In this document: positions 54,580 to 63,614 of the stretch, one piece after another
How positions within the stretch are numbered: the stretch's first letter is position 1
Layout: each line of letters opens with the position of its first letter
Assembly: GCF_036237275.1 (NCBI RefSeq)
Contig: NZ_CP108352.1
Location: 4,030,001-4,094,000 of the forward strand
Length of the DNA: 64,000 nt
Origin: Streptomyces sp. NBC_01353
GTDB lineage: Bacteria; Actinomycetota; Actinomycetes; Streptomycetales; Streptomycetaceae
Direction of reading: 5' to 3'
The notes under the pieces: model-generated
The model's input: only the letters and a program-made list of their open reading frames with translations
Told to the model about the DNA's origin: nothing
Database searches by the model: none
Translations under genes and position numbers: made by a program

Positions 54580-56145
54580 TCAGCCCAGGAGGCCGCCGAT
54601 CGGGTTCCGGTTGCCGCCTGAGGTGGAGCCGCTCGTGGGGTCGGTGGTGCCGGTGCCGCCGCTGCTCGTGCCGCCCGAGCTGGTCGGGCCGGAGCTGGTG
54701 GACGGCGGGGCCGCGGGCCTGGACTGGCTCGGGGTGCTGTCGGTGCCGCGGGTGGCGGTCGGGCGGCTCTCCGAGATCCGGCCGGTCTCCCGTACGGTCT
54801 CGCTCGGCTCGGCCTTCTCCTCGTTCTCGCGCTCTCCGCTCGCGCCGGCCGTCGCGGACGGCTTGGGGCGGGTGGAGGTGGACTGGGAGGGGCTGCGCTC
54901 GCCGGGCTCCTGCGGGAGGGACCGGCCGGGGAGGTGGTTGATCGGGTCATCGTTGGGGCCGGGCACGGTGACCATCTCGGTGGACCGTACGGCGCCACCG
55001 AGCATGGAGCCGAGGAGGAGCGTGAGGCCGACGACGACGGAGGCGACGAGGGCGCCGCGGCGCAGGACGCGACGGCGGAGGTCCCAGATTTCGGAGCGGG
55101 GTCCGAGGGTGCGCCAGGCTTCGCCGGCGAGGCGTCCGTCGATGGAGTAGACGGGGGCGCCGGCGATGATCAGCGGGGACCAGGCGGCGAGGAAGATGAT
55201 GTCGGCGGAGTCGTAGACCGGGACGCTCTTCCAGCTGACGGTGAGGATGAGCGCGGCGGAGAGCAGGGCGCCGAAGACGGCGGCGACGCGCTGCCAGAGT
55301 CCGAAGACGGTGAGGACGCCGACGACGACCTGGAGGAAGGCGACGGTGAGTCCGGCGCCGACGGGGTGCTGGAGGGCGAAGTCGCGGAGGGGTTCGGCGA
55401 GGGCCCAGGGGTTGAGCGAGTTGAGCCACTTGACCATGGAGCCGCGTTCGCCGCCGTCGAAGTAGACGGGGTCGCAGAGCTTGCCCATGCCGGCGTAGAT
55501 GGAGATGAAGCCGAGGAAGACGCGGAGGGGAAGGAGGACGACGCCGAGGTTCATCCGGCGCCCGGGGTAGTAGGCGTGGCGGACCGGGTCGGCGCCGTGG
55601 CGGTGCGGGCGGGTGCGGTACTCGTCGTCGGCGTCCCGGTCGTCCCCGTAGGCCGCCTCGTACGGACCGTCATGCCGGCCGCCGGACGGGGTGCCGCCGT
55701 ACGGCCCGTCGTAGGCGCCCTCGGCGCGCCGCATGGGCGGCAGGAGCGGGGCCGACTCGGCGGGGACGACGGGGGTGGGCATGGTGTCGTCGATGCGCGG
55801 GATGGCCTGTGTGATGCCCGCGTCGAGGGGTCCCGGAGGCTCCAGCGTGGAGACCGAGGACTCCCGTACGGCCTGGAGCAGTCCGGTGGCGCCGGGGTCG
55901 CCTGGCGCGGACTTTCCGGTCCACACGACGGGCCGCCGGCGCCCGGCGGCCGCGCCCGCACGCGCTCCGGCGAGGGCCGAACCGCGGGAGGCGGCGGCGA
56001 ACTTCGGCTGCTGGGCCGGCGCGAGCCGCACACGGAAGCTGGCGTGGTTCACGATGACCTGCGCGGGGTCGGAATCCACTTTGACCATGCTCAGCGCGGG
56101 CTGATCGTCGAACCCCGGCCGGGGCGTTCTGGTGTCCACACTCAT
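54580..56145 (-). CDS. DoxX-family membrane protein with long disordered termini
   Basis: 521 aa. Residues 1-195 are hydrophilic and low-complexity, with GPYGGTPSGGRHDGPYEAAY-like stretches. The DoxX core follows (about 200-345): RRMNLGVVLLPLRVFLGFIS, IYAGMGKLCDPVYFDG, VGVLTVFGLWQRVAAVFGAL and AAWSPLIIAGAPVYSIDG, four helices. A fifth hydrophobic segment RGALVASVVVGLTLLLGSML precedes a Ser/Thr/Pro/Gly-rich tail. DoxX proteins are linked to redox and membrane integrity. Function not established here. Confidence 0.82.
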   Translation of the reverse strand: MSVDTRTPRPGFDDQPALSMVKVDSDPAQVIVNHASFRVRLAPAQQPKFAAASRGSALAGARAGAAAGRRRPVVWTGKSAPGDPGATGLLQAVRESSVSTLEPPGPLDAGITQAIPRIDDTMPTPVVPAESAPLLPPMRRAEGAYDGPYGGTPSGGRHDGPYEAAYGDDRDADDEYRTRPHRHGADPVRHAYYPGRRMNLGVVLLPLRVFLGFISIYAGMGKLCDPVYFDGGERGSMVKWLNSLNPWALAEPLRDFALQHPVGAGLTVAFLQVVVGVLTVFGLWQRVAAVFGALLSAALILTVSWKSVPVYDSADIIFLAAWSPLIIAGAPVYSIDGRLAGEAWRTLGPRSEIWDLRRRVLRRGALVASVVVGLTLLLGSMLGGAVRSTEMVTVPGPNDDPINHLPGRSLPQEPGERSPSQSTSTRPKPSATAGASGERENEEKAEPSETVRETGRISESRPTATRGTDSTPSQSRPAAPPSTSSGPTSSGGTSSGGTGTTDPTSGSTSGGNRNPIGGLLG

Positions 56146-56325
56146 CTAACCGAGTGACGCGGGTTTAGGACACTGCCTTGACGGGCGGGAAATGTCCGAG
56201 ACCCGTCAAGATCAACGGCGGGTGCGGCGCATCCGGGGCGCGTGATCCGCGGCCGGGGCCACCGCCGCGGTACGTGTGTGCGGCTCGTCCCTCACGCGTG
56301 GCGCGGCCGGGGCACGGGCGAGGCA

Positions 56326-56500
56326 ACTGTCGTACGAGGGCAGCGCGTTGTCGACGGCCGGCTCGGCGAGGCTCGGCGCCTGCGCGTCCTGCGGTGGCAG
56401 CAGGGGGCGGATGGCGGCGGCCATTCGATTCCCGGTTCGGGGTCGAAGCGGTCGAGGGTGTGCTCCTTGTGGGGCGCGTAGGCCTCGGAGCTCATGCAAC
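56326..56500 (-). pseudogene. dTDP-4-dehydrorhamnose 3,5-epimerase (RmlC) C-terminal remnant
   Basis: One frame reads SEAYAPHKEHTLDRFDPEPG then IEWPP; a second frame continues AAIRPLLPPQDAQAPSLAEP and ALPSYDSCLA. Joined, they match the end of RmlC (se.YaPerEhgidplDp.lgIeWP, lS.kDa.apsLaea, LP.Y..c). A one-base frameshift sits in the GCCGCCGCC run near 56415. The N-terminal and catalytic parts are missing. The rest of the 56146-56618 gap shows no gene. Confidence 0.55.
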
Positions 56501-56618
56501 TCGGCACCACCGGTGGTCAGTGCCGCACGCAGCGCCGGTCCGCCGCGATGGGATGTCGCGGCGGGCCGGCGAGGAAGAATGCCGGGGCCGATGGGGCCAG
56601 GCCCTGGTCGAGCGCGGT

Positions 56619-57578
56619 TCAGCCCTGGCGGCGGCGGGCGACCTCGTAGAGGACGATGCCCGCGGCGACGCCGGCGTTCAGGGATTCGGCGCCGCCCGGC
56701 ATCGAGATGCGGACGCGGTAGTCGCAGGTCTCGCCGACGAGGCGGCCGAGGCCCTTGCCCTCGCTGCCGATGACGATGACGACCGGGCCGTCGAGCGCCT
56801 CCAGGTCCTCGACCGTGTGCTCGCCGTCGGCGGCGAGGCCGACGACCGTGAGGCCCTCCTTCTGGAAGCCCTCCAGCGCCCGGGTCAGGTTGGTGACGCG
56901 GGAGACCGGGGTACGGGCAGCGGTGCCGGCCGAGGACTTCCAGGCGCCGGCGGTCATACCGGCCGCGCGGCGCTCGGGGACGACGACGCCGTGGCCGCCG
57001 AAGGCGGAGACGGAGCGGACGATCGCGCCGAGGTTGCGGGGGTCGGTGACGCCGTCGAGGGCGACGATCAGCGGGTCCTCGTGGGCGTCGTAGGCGGCCG
57101 CGGTGAGGTCCTCGGGGTGCGCGTACTCGTAGGGCGGGACCTGGAGGACGAGGCCCTGGTGGTTCAGGCCGTTCGTCATCCGGTCGAGCTCCTGGCGCGG
57201 GGCCTCCATCAGGTTGATGTTGCCGCGGTCGCCGGCGAGCTTGAGGACGTCGCGGACGCGCTCGTCGTTGTCGATGAACTGCTGGACGTAGAGCGTGGTC
57301 GCGGGGACGCCGTCGCGCAGCGCCTCGAAGACCGGGTTACGGCCGACGACCATCTCCGAGGTGCCCTTGGGGCCGCCTCGGCGCGGGGCGGGACGCCGAG
57401 TGGCGGCCTGCCTCGCCTGGGCGTTGGCAACGCGGTTCTTCTTGTGACCCTTACGGGCGGAGGCGGGCGGCGTGGGGCCCTTGCCTTCGAGGCCCTTGCG
57501 CCGCTGGCCACCGCTGCCGATCGTCGCGCCCTTCTTGTTGGACGTGCGGCGGTTTCTGCGCTGGCTGTTCCCGGCCAT
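56619..57578 (-). CDS. rlmB: 23S rRNA (guanosine-2'-O)-methyltransferase RlmB (TrmH/SpoU family)
   Basis: 319 aa. A basic, disordered start (GNSQRRNRRTSNKKGATIGS, KGHKKNRVANAQARQ) precedes an L30e-like substrate-binding domain (MVVGRNPVFEALRDGVPATT) and a SPOUT knot domain: VALDGVTDPRNLGAIVRSVS, VVIVIGSEGKGLGRLVGETC and RISMPGGAESLNAGVAAGIV (SAM-binding motifs 1-3). Methylates the ribose of G2251-type sites in 23S rRNA. Downstream of cysS, 76 nt away, on the same strand. Confidence 0.93.
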   Translation of the reverse strand: MAGNSQRRNRRTSNKKGATIGSGGQRRKGLEGKGPTPPASARKGHKKNRVANAQARQAATRRPAPRRGGPKGTSEMVVGRNPVFEALRDGVPATTLYVQQFIDNDERVRDVLKLAGDRGNINLMEAPRQELDRMTNGLNHQGLVLQVPPYEYAHPEDLTAAAYDAHEDPLIVALDGVTDPRNLGAIVRSVSAFGGHGVVVPERRAAGMTAGAWKSSAGTAARTPVSRVTNLTRALEGFQKEGLTVVGLAADGEHTVEDLEALDGPVVIVIGSEGKGLGRLVGETCDYRVRISMPGGAESLNAGVAAGIVLYEVARRRQG

Positions 57579-57654
57579 GACTACCTAATCCTCGGTGTTG
57601 CGTACATAGGTCTGTAAGTGAAGTGTGCCGCCCGGCTCCCCGAGCGGCACATCA

Positions 57655-59055
57655 TCAGCGGTTGCCCAGCGTCCAGCGGGGGCCGTCGGGGCTGTCCTCG
57701 ATGGCGAGGCCGGACTGACCGAGCTGGTCGCGGATCGCGTCCGCGGTCGCCCAGTCCTTGCGCTCCCGGGCCGACTCGCGCTGCTGGAGAACGAGCCGTA
57801 CGAGAGTGTCGACGACGCCGTGGAGCTCCTCGCCGCGGTCGGTCTCCTCGGCCCAGTGCGGGTCGAGGGGGTCCAGACCGAGGACGCCGAGCATGGCCCG
57901 GACCTCGGCCAGGCGGGCGATGGCCTCGTCCTTGTCATCGGCCGCGAGGGCGCTGTTGCCCTGGCGGACGGTGGTGTGGATGATCGCGAGCGCCTGCGGG
58001 ACGCCCAGGTCGTCGTCCATGGCCTCGGCGAAGGCGAGCGGCACCTCGGGGGCGGGCGGGACGGTCTTGCCCGCCTTCTCGGTGACGCGCTGGACGAAGC
58101 CCTCGATCCGCGCGAACGCGGACTCGGCCTCGCGCAGGGACTCCTCGCTGTACTCGATCATCGAGCGGTAGTGCGGGGTGCCCAGGTAGTAGCGCAGGAC
58201 GATGGGGCGCCAGTTCTTGACCATCTCGGAGACGAGCACCGAGTTGCCGAGCGACTTGGACATCTTCTCGCCGCTCATGGTGACCCAGGCGTTGTGCACC
58301 CAGTACGAGGCGAAGTCGTCGCCGAAGGCCTTGGCCTGGGCGATCTCGTTCTCGTGGTGGGGGAAGATCAGGTCGAGCCCGCCGCCGTGGATGTCGAAGG
58401 CGGAGCCGAGGTACTTGTGCGCCATGGCCGAGCACTCCAGGTGCCAGCCGGGCCGGCCGCGGCCCCACGGGGTCTCCCAGTCCGGCTCGCCGGGCTTGGT
58501 GGCCTTCCACATGGCGAAGTCGCGCGGGTCGCGCTTGCCGGTGATGCCTTCCTCGGCGGGCTGGCGCAGGTCGTCGATGTCCTGGTTGGACAGGGCGAGG
58601 TAGCCGGGGAACGACCGGACGTCGAAGTAGACGCTGCCGTCGGCCTCGTAGGCGTGACCGCGCTCGATGAGTCCGCGCATCATCTCGACCATCTCGGTGA
58701 CATGGCCGGTGGCGCGGGGCTCGTACGTGGGCGGGAGGCAACCGAGCGCGTCGTAACCGGAGTTGAAGGCGCGCTCGTTCTCGTAGCCGATGGACCACCA
58801 GGGGCGGCCCTGGTCGGCTGCCTTGGTGATGATCTTGTCGTCGATGTCGGTGACGTTGCGGATGAACGTGACGTCGTAGCCGCGGTACTCGAACCAGCGG
58901 CGCATGATGTCGAAGTTCAGCCCCGAACGGATGTGGCCGATGTGCGGGGCGGCCTGGACGGTGGCGCCACAGAGGTAGATCGAGACGCAGCCCGGTGTGA
59001 GCGGGGTGAAGTCACGGATCTGCCGGGCGCTGGTGTCGTACAGGCGAATAGTCAC
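57655..59055 (-). CDS. cysS: Cysteinyl-tRNA synthetase
   Basis: 466 aa from GTG at 59055, 6 nt after TACCCT; the GGAG is only 2 nt away, so the mRNA is probably leaderless. Class I synthetase: IYLCGATVQAAPHIGHIRSG (zinc Cys and HIGH), HLECSAMAHKYLG and FPHHENEIAQAKAFG (other zinc ligands), and KMSKSLGNSV (KMSKS). Charges tRNA-Cys. It is the upstream gene of the cysS-rlmB pair, the usual actinobacterial order. Confidence 0.97.
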   Translation of the reverse strand: MTIRLYDTSARQIRDFTPLTPGCVSIYLCGATVQAAPHIGHIRSGLNFDIMRRWFEYRGYDVTFIRNVTDIDDKIITKAADQGRPWWSIGYENERAFNSGYDALGCLPPTYEPRATGHVTEMVEMMRGLIERGHAYEADGSVYFDVRSFPGYLALSNQDIDDLRQPAEEGITGKRDPRDFAMWKATKPGEPDWETPWGRGRPGWHLECSAMAHKYLGSAFDIHGGGLDLIFPHHENEIAQAKAFGDDFASYWVHNAWVTMSGEKMSKSLGNSVLVSEMVKNWRPIVLRYYLGTPHYRSMIEYSEESLREAESAFARIEGFVQRVTEKAGKTVPPAPEVPLAFAEAMDDDLGVPQALAIIHTTVRQGNSALAADDKDEAIARLAEVRAMLGVLGLDPLDPHWAEETDRGEELHGVVDTLVRLVLQQRESARERKDWATADAIRDQLGQSGLAIEDSPDGPRWTLGNR

Positions 59056-59121
59056 CACTCCAGGGTAGTGGGCGTGTGGTAGTGCCCCGCGACCGATTGC
59101 GCGTCGCGGGGCGGGATTTTT

Positions 59122-59304
59122 CCGGCGGTGCGTCAGGCGGGGCGGTACGGCGGCGCGGTCCGGTGCGTCAGGCGGGGCGGTGCGGTGCACCGGGCGGCGC
59201 AGCTCCGTCCGGTACGTCAGGAGGCGCGGTCCGGGGCGGTGCGTCACCCGGGCGGCAGCGTGGTGCCGTCCGGTGCGTCAGGCAGCGCAGCACCGTCCGG
59301 TACG
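59122..59304. repeat. Imperfect tandem repeats running to the ispF stop
   Basis: CCGGTGCGTCAGGCGGGGCGGT-type units (22-48 bp, all containing CGTCA, the complement of the stop region) occur about six times between cysS and ispF; the last one contains the ispF stop. Confidence 0.7.
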
Positions 59305-59841
59305 TCACGCCGGGCGGTAGACCAGCGCGGTCGCGAGTGCGGCCAGCCCTTCGGCGCGGCCGGTGAGGCCGAGGCCGTCCGTCGTCGTGCCGGAGACGGA
59401 GACGGGGGCGCCCACCGCCTCGCTCAGCGCCTTCTGCGCCTCGTCGCGCCGCTTGCCGACCTTCGGGCGGACGCCGATGACCTGGACGGCGACGTTGCCG
59501 ATCTCGTACCCCTCGGCGCGGACGATGCGGGCCGCCTCGGCGAGGAGGGTGACGCCGGCGGCGCCGGACCACTCGGGGCGGGAGGTGCCGAAGTGGGCGC
59601 CGAGGTCGCCGATGCCGGCGGCGGAGAAGAGCGCGTCGCAGGCGGCGTGGGCGGCGACGTCTCCGTCGGAGTGCCCGGCGAGCCCGTACTCCTCGTCCTC
59701 CCAGAGGAGGCCCGCGCACCACAGCTCGCGGCCCTTCTCGAAGGCGTGGACGTCGGTGCCGATGCCGGTCCGGGGGATCAGGGGGGTGGGGGTACCCCCT
59801 GCTCGAGCGGAGCCGAGAGCTTGGGGGATGCTAGAAGCCAT
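59305..59841 (-). CDS. ispF: 2-C-methyl-D-erythritol 2,4-cyclodiphosphate synthase
   Basis: 178 aa from ATG at 59841, overlapping the ispD end by 11 nt. MEP-pathway enzyme for isoprenoid precursors; forms trimers in the cytoplasm. Seen: GTDVHAF (metal Asp/His), [40 protein letters not shown] and [16 protein letters not shown]. The N-terminal extension of about 22 residues ([18 protein letters not shown]) comes from a dispersed repeat inserted in frame, since IspF normally begins just before the GTDVHAF region. Confidence 0.95.
   Translation of the reverse strand: MASSIPQALGSARAGGTPTPLIPRTGIGTDVHAFEKGRELWCAGLLWEDEEYGLAGHSDGDVAAHAACDALFSAAGIGDLGAHFGTSRPEWSGAAGVTLLAEAARIVRAEGYEIGNVAVQVIGVRPKVGKRRDEAQKALSEAVGAPVSVSGTTTDGLGLTGRAEGLAALATALVYRPA
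59781..59828. repeat. Dispersed Streptomyces repeat inside the ispF 5' end
   Basis: GGTGGGGGTACCCCCTGCTC then GAGCGGAGCCGAGAGCTTGG GGGA. I know this word as one of the commonest Streptomyces intergenic repeats (CTCTCGGCTCCGCTCGAGCA reading). Here it is coding, in frame, in ispF codons 3-20. Confidence 0.7.
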
Positions 59842-60580
59842 CGTTGGCCCTCCTGCGGGCGAGTACGGCCTCGGCCAGTACGAGATCGAGCGGACGGGTC
59901 ACCTTGAACGCCTCCTCGTGGCCGGGGACGACCACGACGGGCGCGCCGAGCCGCTCGACCATGCCGGCGTCGTCGGTGGCGCCGTCACCGGTGAGGGCGA
60001 CGGTCGCGTGCGCGTTGACGAGGGTCTCGTAGTCGAAGCCCTGCGGGGTCTGGACGGCGCGGAGCCGGGAGCGCTCGGGGGTGGCGACGACGCTCTCGGG
60101 GTCACCCTTCGTCTCCGCGGGCTCGACCTCCTTGACCGTGTCGGCGACCGGGAGCGCGGGGACGACGGCGACGGCCCCGTCCCGTACGGCCTCGATGACG
60201 GCGTCGACGGTGTCGACGGGCACGAGCGGGCGGGCCGCGTCGTGGACGAGGACGGTGGAGACGCCCTCGGGCAGCGCTTCGAGGCCCAGGCGTACGGATT
60301 CCTGGCGGGTGTCGCCGCCGGGGACGACGAGGTAGTCGGTCCGTTCGGGCAGGGCGTGCGCGTCGAGGAGGTTCTTGACCTCGGCCGCGCCGTCGGAGGG
60401 GGCGACCACGACGACGAGGGAGACGGCGCGTGAGGCGGCCATCGCCCGGACGGCGTGGATGAGCATGGGGGTGCCGTTCAGCGCGCGGAGCGCCTTGGGG
60501 GCGCCCGGGCCGAGCCGTACGCCCCGGCCCGCCGCGGGGATCACAGCGGCGGTGCGCGCGGGACGCGTTTCGTCTGTCAT
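59831..60580 (-). CDS. ispD: 2-C-methyl-D-erythritol 4-phosphate cytidylyltransferase
   Basis: 249 aa from ATG at 60580 ([20 protein letters not shown]), with GGAG 8 nt upstream; a GTG three codons earlier is in frame. CTP-binding loop [40 protein letters not shown] and [20 protein letters not shown] are intact, as is [19 protein letters not shown]. Third MEP-pathway step. The ispF gene overlaps its end. Confidence 0.95.
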   Translation of the reverse strand: MTDETRPARTAAVIPAAGRGVRLGPGAPKALRALNGTPMLIHAVRAMAASRAVSLVVVVAPSDGAAEVKNLLDAHALPERTDYLVVPGGDTRQESVRLGLEALPEGVSTVLVHDAARPLVPVDTVDAVIEAVRDGAVAVVPALPVADTVKEVEPAETKGDPESVVATPERSRLRAVQTPQGFDYETLVNAHATVALTGDGATDDAGMVERLGAPVVVVPGHEEAFKVTRPLDLVLAEAVLARRRANDGF

Positions 60581-60775
60581 CGGTTGCACTCCGGCAGGTT
60601 TGTTTCCTCGGCCGACATGGGTATGGCCTCAGCGTGCTGGACGCGACGCCTTGACCGGGCCCTTTCCGTGACGACGGCCGAGGCGCACCGCGCGGCACAG
60701 GGGATGTGGCACAGGAGGACGCGAGGGGGGCGGTTGTAGCAGCGCCGTGGACGGCCGGATCGCGAGGCGACGGAC

Positions 60776-60861
60776 GTCGAGCGACTGGATGTCGGTACGG
60801 CGGTGATCGTCGAGCGACCGGATGTCGGTACGGCGGCGATCGTCGGTACGGCGGTCATTGT
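60776..60861. repeat. 33-bp tandem repeat, about 2.5 copies
   Basis: GTCGAGCGACTGGATGTCGG TACGGCGGTGATC at 60776-60808, repeated at 60809-60841 with two changes and then partly to 60861. It lies in the 60581-60960 gap between carD and ispD, which shows no gene. Confidence 0.75.
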
Positions 60862-60960
60862 CGCGGTGAACGGTTCGCAAGGACGCGAACATGCCGCAGC
60901 GCCCGGCGACGGTGCTGTGAGTTTCACAGCACGTCAACGGGCACCGCGGCATCGCTTCAT

Positions 60961-61443
60961 TCAGGACGCGAGGACCTCGTCGAGGAGAGCCTCGGCCTTG
61001 TCCTCGTTCGTGTTCTCCGCGAGGGCCAGCTCGCTCACCAGGATCTGCCGAGCCTTGGCGAGCATTCGCTTCTCACCTGCGGAAAGCCCGCGCTCGCGCT
61101 CCCGGCGCCACAGGTCGCGGACTACTTCGGCGACCTTGATGACATCGCCGGAGGCGAGCTTCTCGAGATTTGCCTTGTAGCGGCGCGACCAGTTGGTCGG
61201 CTCTTCGGCGTACGGCGCACGCAGCACCTCGAAGACCCGGTCCAGCCCGTCCTGACCGACCACATCGCGAACACCGACGAACTCCGCATTGTCCGCCGGC
61301 ACACGAACCGTCAGGTCGCCCTGGGCGACCTTGAGCACCAAGTAGGTCTTGTCCACGCCTTTGATCTGGCGAGTTTCGATGGCCTCGATCAGCGCGGCCC
61401 CGTGATGGGGATAGACCACGGTGTCGCCAACCTTGAACGTCAT
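60961..61443 (-). CDS. carD: CarD-family RNA-polymerase-binding regulator
   Basis: 160 aa, preceded by AAGGGG. The N-terminal Tudor-like RNAP-interaction domain is complete ([40 protein letters not shown]), followed by a helical domain with the promoter-bubble wedge region [20 protein letters not shown] and [20 protein letters not shown]. Stabilises open complexes, notably at rRNA promoters. Probably the head of the carD-ispD-ispF unit, with a 380-nt gap. Confidence 0.97.
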   Translation of the reverse strand: MTFKVGDTVVYPHHGAALIEAIETRQIKGVDKTYLVLKVAQGDLTVRVPADNAEFVGVRDVVGQDGLDRVFEVLRAPYAEEPTNWSRRYKANLEKLASGDVIKVAEVVRDLWRRERERGLSAGEKRMLAKARQILVSELALAENTNEDKAEALLDEVLAS

Positions 61444-61661
61444 GTGACAGGTACCCCTTCCGTGGCTATCCAGGGTAACACGGATACGGCTTCTTCTGAA
61501 TGGCGTTTTCGCAGGTCAGGGCATATCTCGGGGCTTGACAACAGCGACGCGAACGTGCTGCGGAGGGCTTACGGAAGGCGGTATTCGCAGGTCGGAGCGG
61601 CTGCACGGACGGAGAGAAACGCGCACGTTACACCCGCCCGGAGGGCTCCGAAGGAGGAACG

Positions 61662-61829
61662 ATGTCCCGTTTTGCCTGGTTCGCGTCGCTCCTCTCCGCG
61701 TACTCCGTTCGAGGATCGGTCACTCGTACGGATGCTTCCGGCGTCGAATCCCGAATTGATCACCCGAGCACCGCAGCGGGGTTTTTCCGCGGGGCGGGCG
61801 GAGGAATGCGCGGACTCTCGTCGAATTGA
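61662..61829 (+). CDS. Possible small ORF with strong ribosome site
   Basis: ATG at 61662 follows AAGGAGGAACG and opens 55 codons: MSRFAWFASLLSAYSVRGSV, TRTDASGVESRIDHPSTAAG, FFRGAGGGMRGLSSN. The start has a short amphipathic hydrophobic stretch. The ribosome site is near perfect but only 4 nt from the ATG. No homologue is recognised. The rest of the 61444-62081 gap shows no gene. Confidence 0.3.
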   Translation: MSRFAWFASLLSAYSVRGSVTRTDASGVESRIDHPSTAAGFFRGAGGGMRGLSSN

Positions 61830-62081
61830 TCAAGGCGGTTATGTGAACGGCGCGCCAATGGGTCGCGATCCGGCCATCACGGAGGGCTTCTGCAGGGCAC
61901 ACGGAGCGCACCCGGAGGGCCCGGGGGCGCGAAGGGGCGGGTCGGGTGCGGGACGGAGAGCGCGGCTCGGTAACCTAAGCGCGCTGACGCACCTTTAGCT
62001 CTTCCTCAGCCGGTTGATCCTGAGCTCGACCCCAGCCGGCCGCCCTTAGCCCGTCCGTACGTCCTAGGAGTTGCCGCCGCC

Positions 62082-62723
62082 GTGAGCCGCAGCCTTCGAC
62101 GCGGCGCCCTCGCCGCCTCCGCCATCGTGATCTCGATCGCCTCGCTGTCCGCCTGTGGCGCCGGCAACAACGCACAGACGCTCGGAGTCAAGCCGGACAA
62201 CGCCGCCGTCACCGTGGACGACGTCAAGATCCAGAACGCGCTCGTCATCACCCAGCCCGACGCCACCGTGCAGGGCCCCGCCGTCGTCTCGGCCACGGTC
62301 TTCAACAACGGCAGCAGCCAGCAGACCCTCGACTCGATCACCCTGCCGGGCACGCGCGCCACGGTGGTCCTGAAGCCCGCCGAGGGCTCCGGCCCGATCA
62401 CCGTCCCCGCGGGCGGCTCGGTGGTCATCGGTGGCGAGGGCAATGCCACCGCCACGATCGAGGACGGCCGGCTGGCCGCGAAGAACGGCGACGCGCAGGA
62501 GGTCGTCTTCAAGCTCAGCAAGACCGGTGACGTGGGCCTGGAGGCGTTCGTCGTCCCGGCGACCAGCTACTTCAAGGACTACGGCCCGACCGAGATCCCG
62601 AAGCCGCCGGCCGCCTCGCCGACGGCGACCCCGACCGCGACCTCGACGGCGGGCCACGGCGCCGAGGGCGGCTCCACGGCCACCCCGTCGGGCGAGGCGA
62701 GCCACTCGGCTGCCGGCCACTGA
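62082..62723 (+). CDS. Lipoprotein (DUF461/PCu(A)C-like beta-sandwich)
   Basis: 213 aa from GTG at 62082 (AGGAG upstream, spacing about 12). Signal with lipobox SLSAC (Cys at residue 25). The mature part is a small beta-sandwich (VDDVKIQNALVITQPDATVQ, VVSATVFNNGSSQQTLDSIT, ITVPAGGSVVIGG) resembling copper-chaperone-like DUF461 proteins, but His/Met copper ligands are not obvious. The C-terminus is a Pro/Thr/Ser/His-rich tail. It is convergent with phoP. Confidence 0.75.
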   Translation: MSRSLRRGALAASAIVISIASLSACGAGNNAQTLGVKPDNAAVTVDDVKIQNALVITQPDATVQGPAVVSATVFNNGSSQQTLDSITLPGTRATVVLKPAEGSGPITVPAGGSVVIGGEGNATATIEDGRLAAKNGDAQEVVFKLSKTGDVGLEAFVVPATSYFKDYGPTEIPKPPAASPTATPTATSTAGHGAEGGSTATPSGEASHSAAGH

Positions 62724-62765
62724 CGTACGGCGCTCGACGCACCGCGCGCAGCGCACCGCGCACGA

Positions 62766-62805
62766 AAGGGGCGCCCCACCGGATCACTCCGGCGGGGCGC
62801 CCCTT
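62766..62805. terminator. Bidirectional terminator between lipoprotein gene and phoP
   Basis: AAGGGGCGCCCC ... GGGGCGCCCCTT outer stem with CCGGA/TCCGG inner stem, one mismatch and loop TCAC. Confidence 0.85.
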
Positions 62806-62880
62806 CGTATGCGTACGACCGTATGCGTAAGGCCCTACGGTGCGGCTCCATGCGTACGGCCACGGCTCTACGGCTACGGC

Positions 62881-62940
62881 TGCCTACGGCTCACGGCTAC
62901 GGCTTACGGCTGCTTACGGCTCACGGCTACGGCTTACGGC
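62881..62940. repeat. 30-bp tandem repeat reaching the phoP stop
   Basis: TGCCTACGGCTCACGGCTAC GGCTTACGGC at 62881-62910 and again at 62911-62940 with one change; partial copies extend left to about 62860. The right copy contains the phoP stop (TTA at 62934-62936). Confidence 0.85.
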
Positions 62941-63614
62941 TCGAACTTGTAGCCCAGGCCCCGGACCGTCACCAGGTAGCGCGGCGCGCCCGGGTCGGGT
63001 TCGATCTTCGCCCGGAGTCGCTTGACGTGGACGTCGAGGGTCTTGGTGTCGCCGACGTAGTCCGCGCCCCAGACCCGGTCGATCAGCTGCATACGGGTCA
63101 GGACGCGGCCCGCGTTGCGCAGCAGCATCTCCAGGAGGTCGAACTCCTTCAGCGGGAGATCGACCTTGCCGCCGGAGACCGTGACGACGTGGCGGTCCAC
63201 GTCCATGCGGACCGGACCGGCCTCCAGGGCGGCGGGGGTGACCTCCTCCGGCTCGCCGCGGCGGCGTAGGACCGCGCGGATGCGGGCGACCAGCTCCCGC
63301 GAGGAGAAGGGCTTCGTCACGTAGTCGTCGGCTCCTATTTCCAGGCCGACGACCTTGTCGATCTCGCTGTCCTTGGCGGTCACCATGATGACCGGGACGT
63401 TCGAGCGGCCGCGCAGCTGGCGGCACACCTCGGTGCCGGGCAGCCCCGGCAGCATCAGGTCGAGGAGGACGAGATCCGCTCCATTGCGCTCGAACTCGTC
63501 GAGACCGTCGGGCCCGGTCGCGGCGACCGCGACCTCGAAGCCTTCCTTGCGGAGCATGTACGACAGGGCGTCGCTGAAGGATTCCTCATCCTCGACGACG
63601 AGCACTCGGGTCAC
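62934..63614 (-). CDS. phoP: Phosphate-response regulator PhoP (OmpR family)
   Basis: 226 aa. Receiver with [20 protein letters not shown], phospho-Asp in [44 protein letters not shown]; winged helix with [40 protein letters not shown] and [13 protein letters not shown]. Controls phosphate uptake and links phosphate status to antibiotic production in streptomycetes. GTG start at 63614 inside the phoR stop (CCGTGA), so the two are coupled. The stop region is part of a tandem repeat. Confidence 0.97.
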   Translation of the reverse strand: MTRVLVVEDEESFSDALSYMLRKEGFEVAVAATGPDGLDEFERNGADLVLLDLMLPGLPGTEVCRQLRGRSNVPVIMVTAKDSEIDKVVGLEIGADDYVTKPFSSRELVARIRAVLRRRGEPEEVTPAALEAGPVRMDVDRHVVTVSGGKVDLPLKEFDLLEMLLRNAGRVLTRMQLIDRVWGADYVGDTKTLDVHVKRLRAKIEPDPGAPRYLVTVRGLGYKFEP

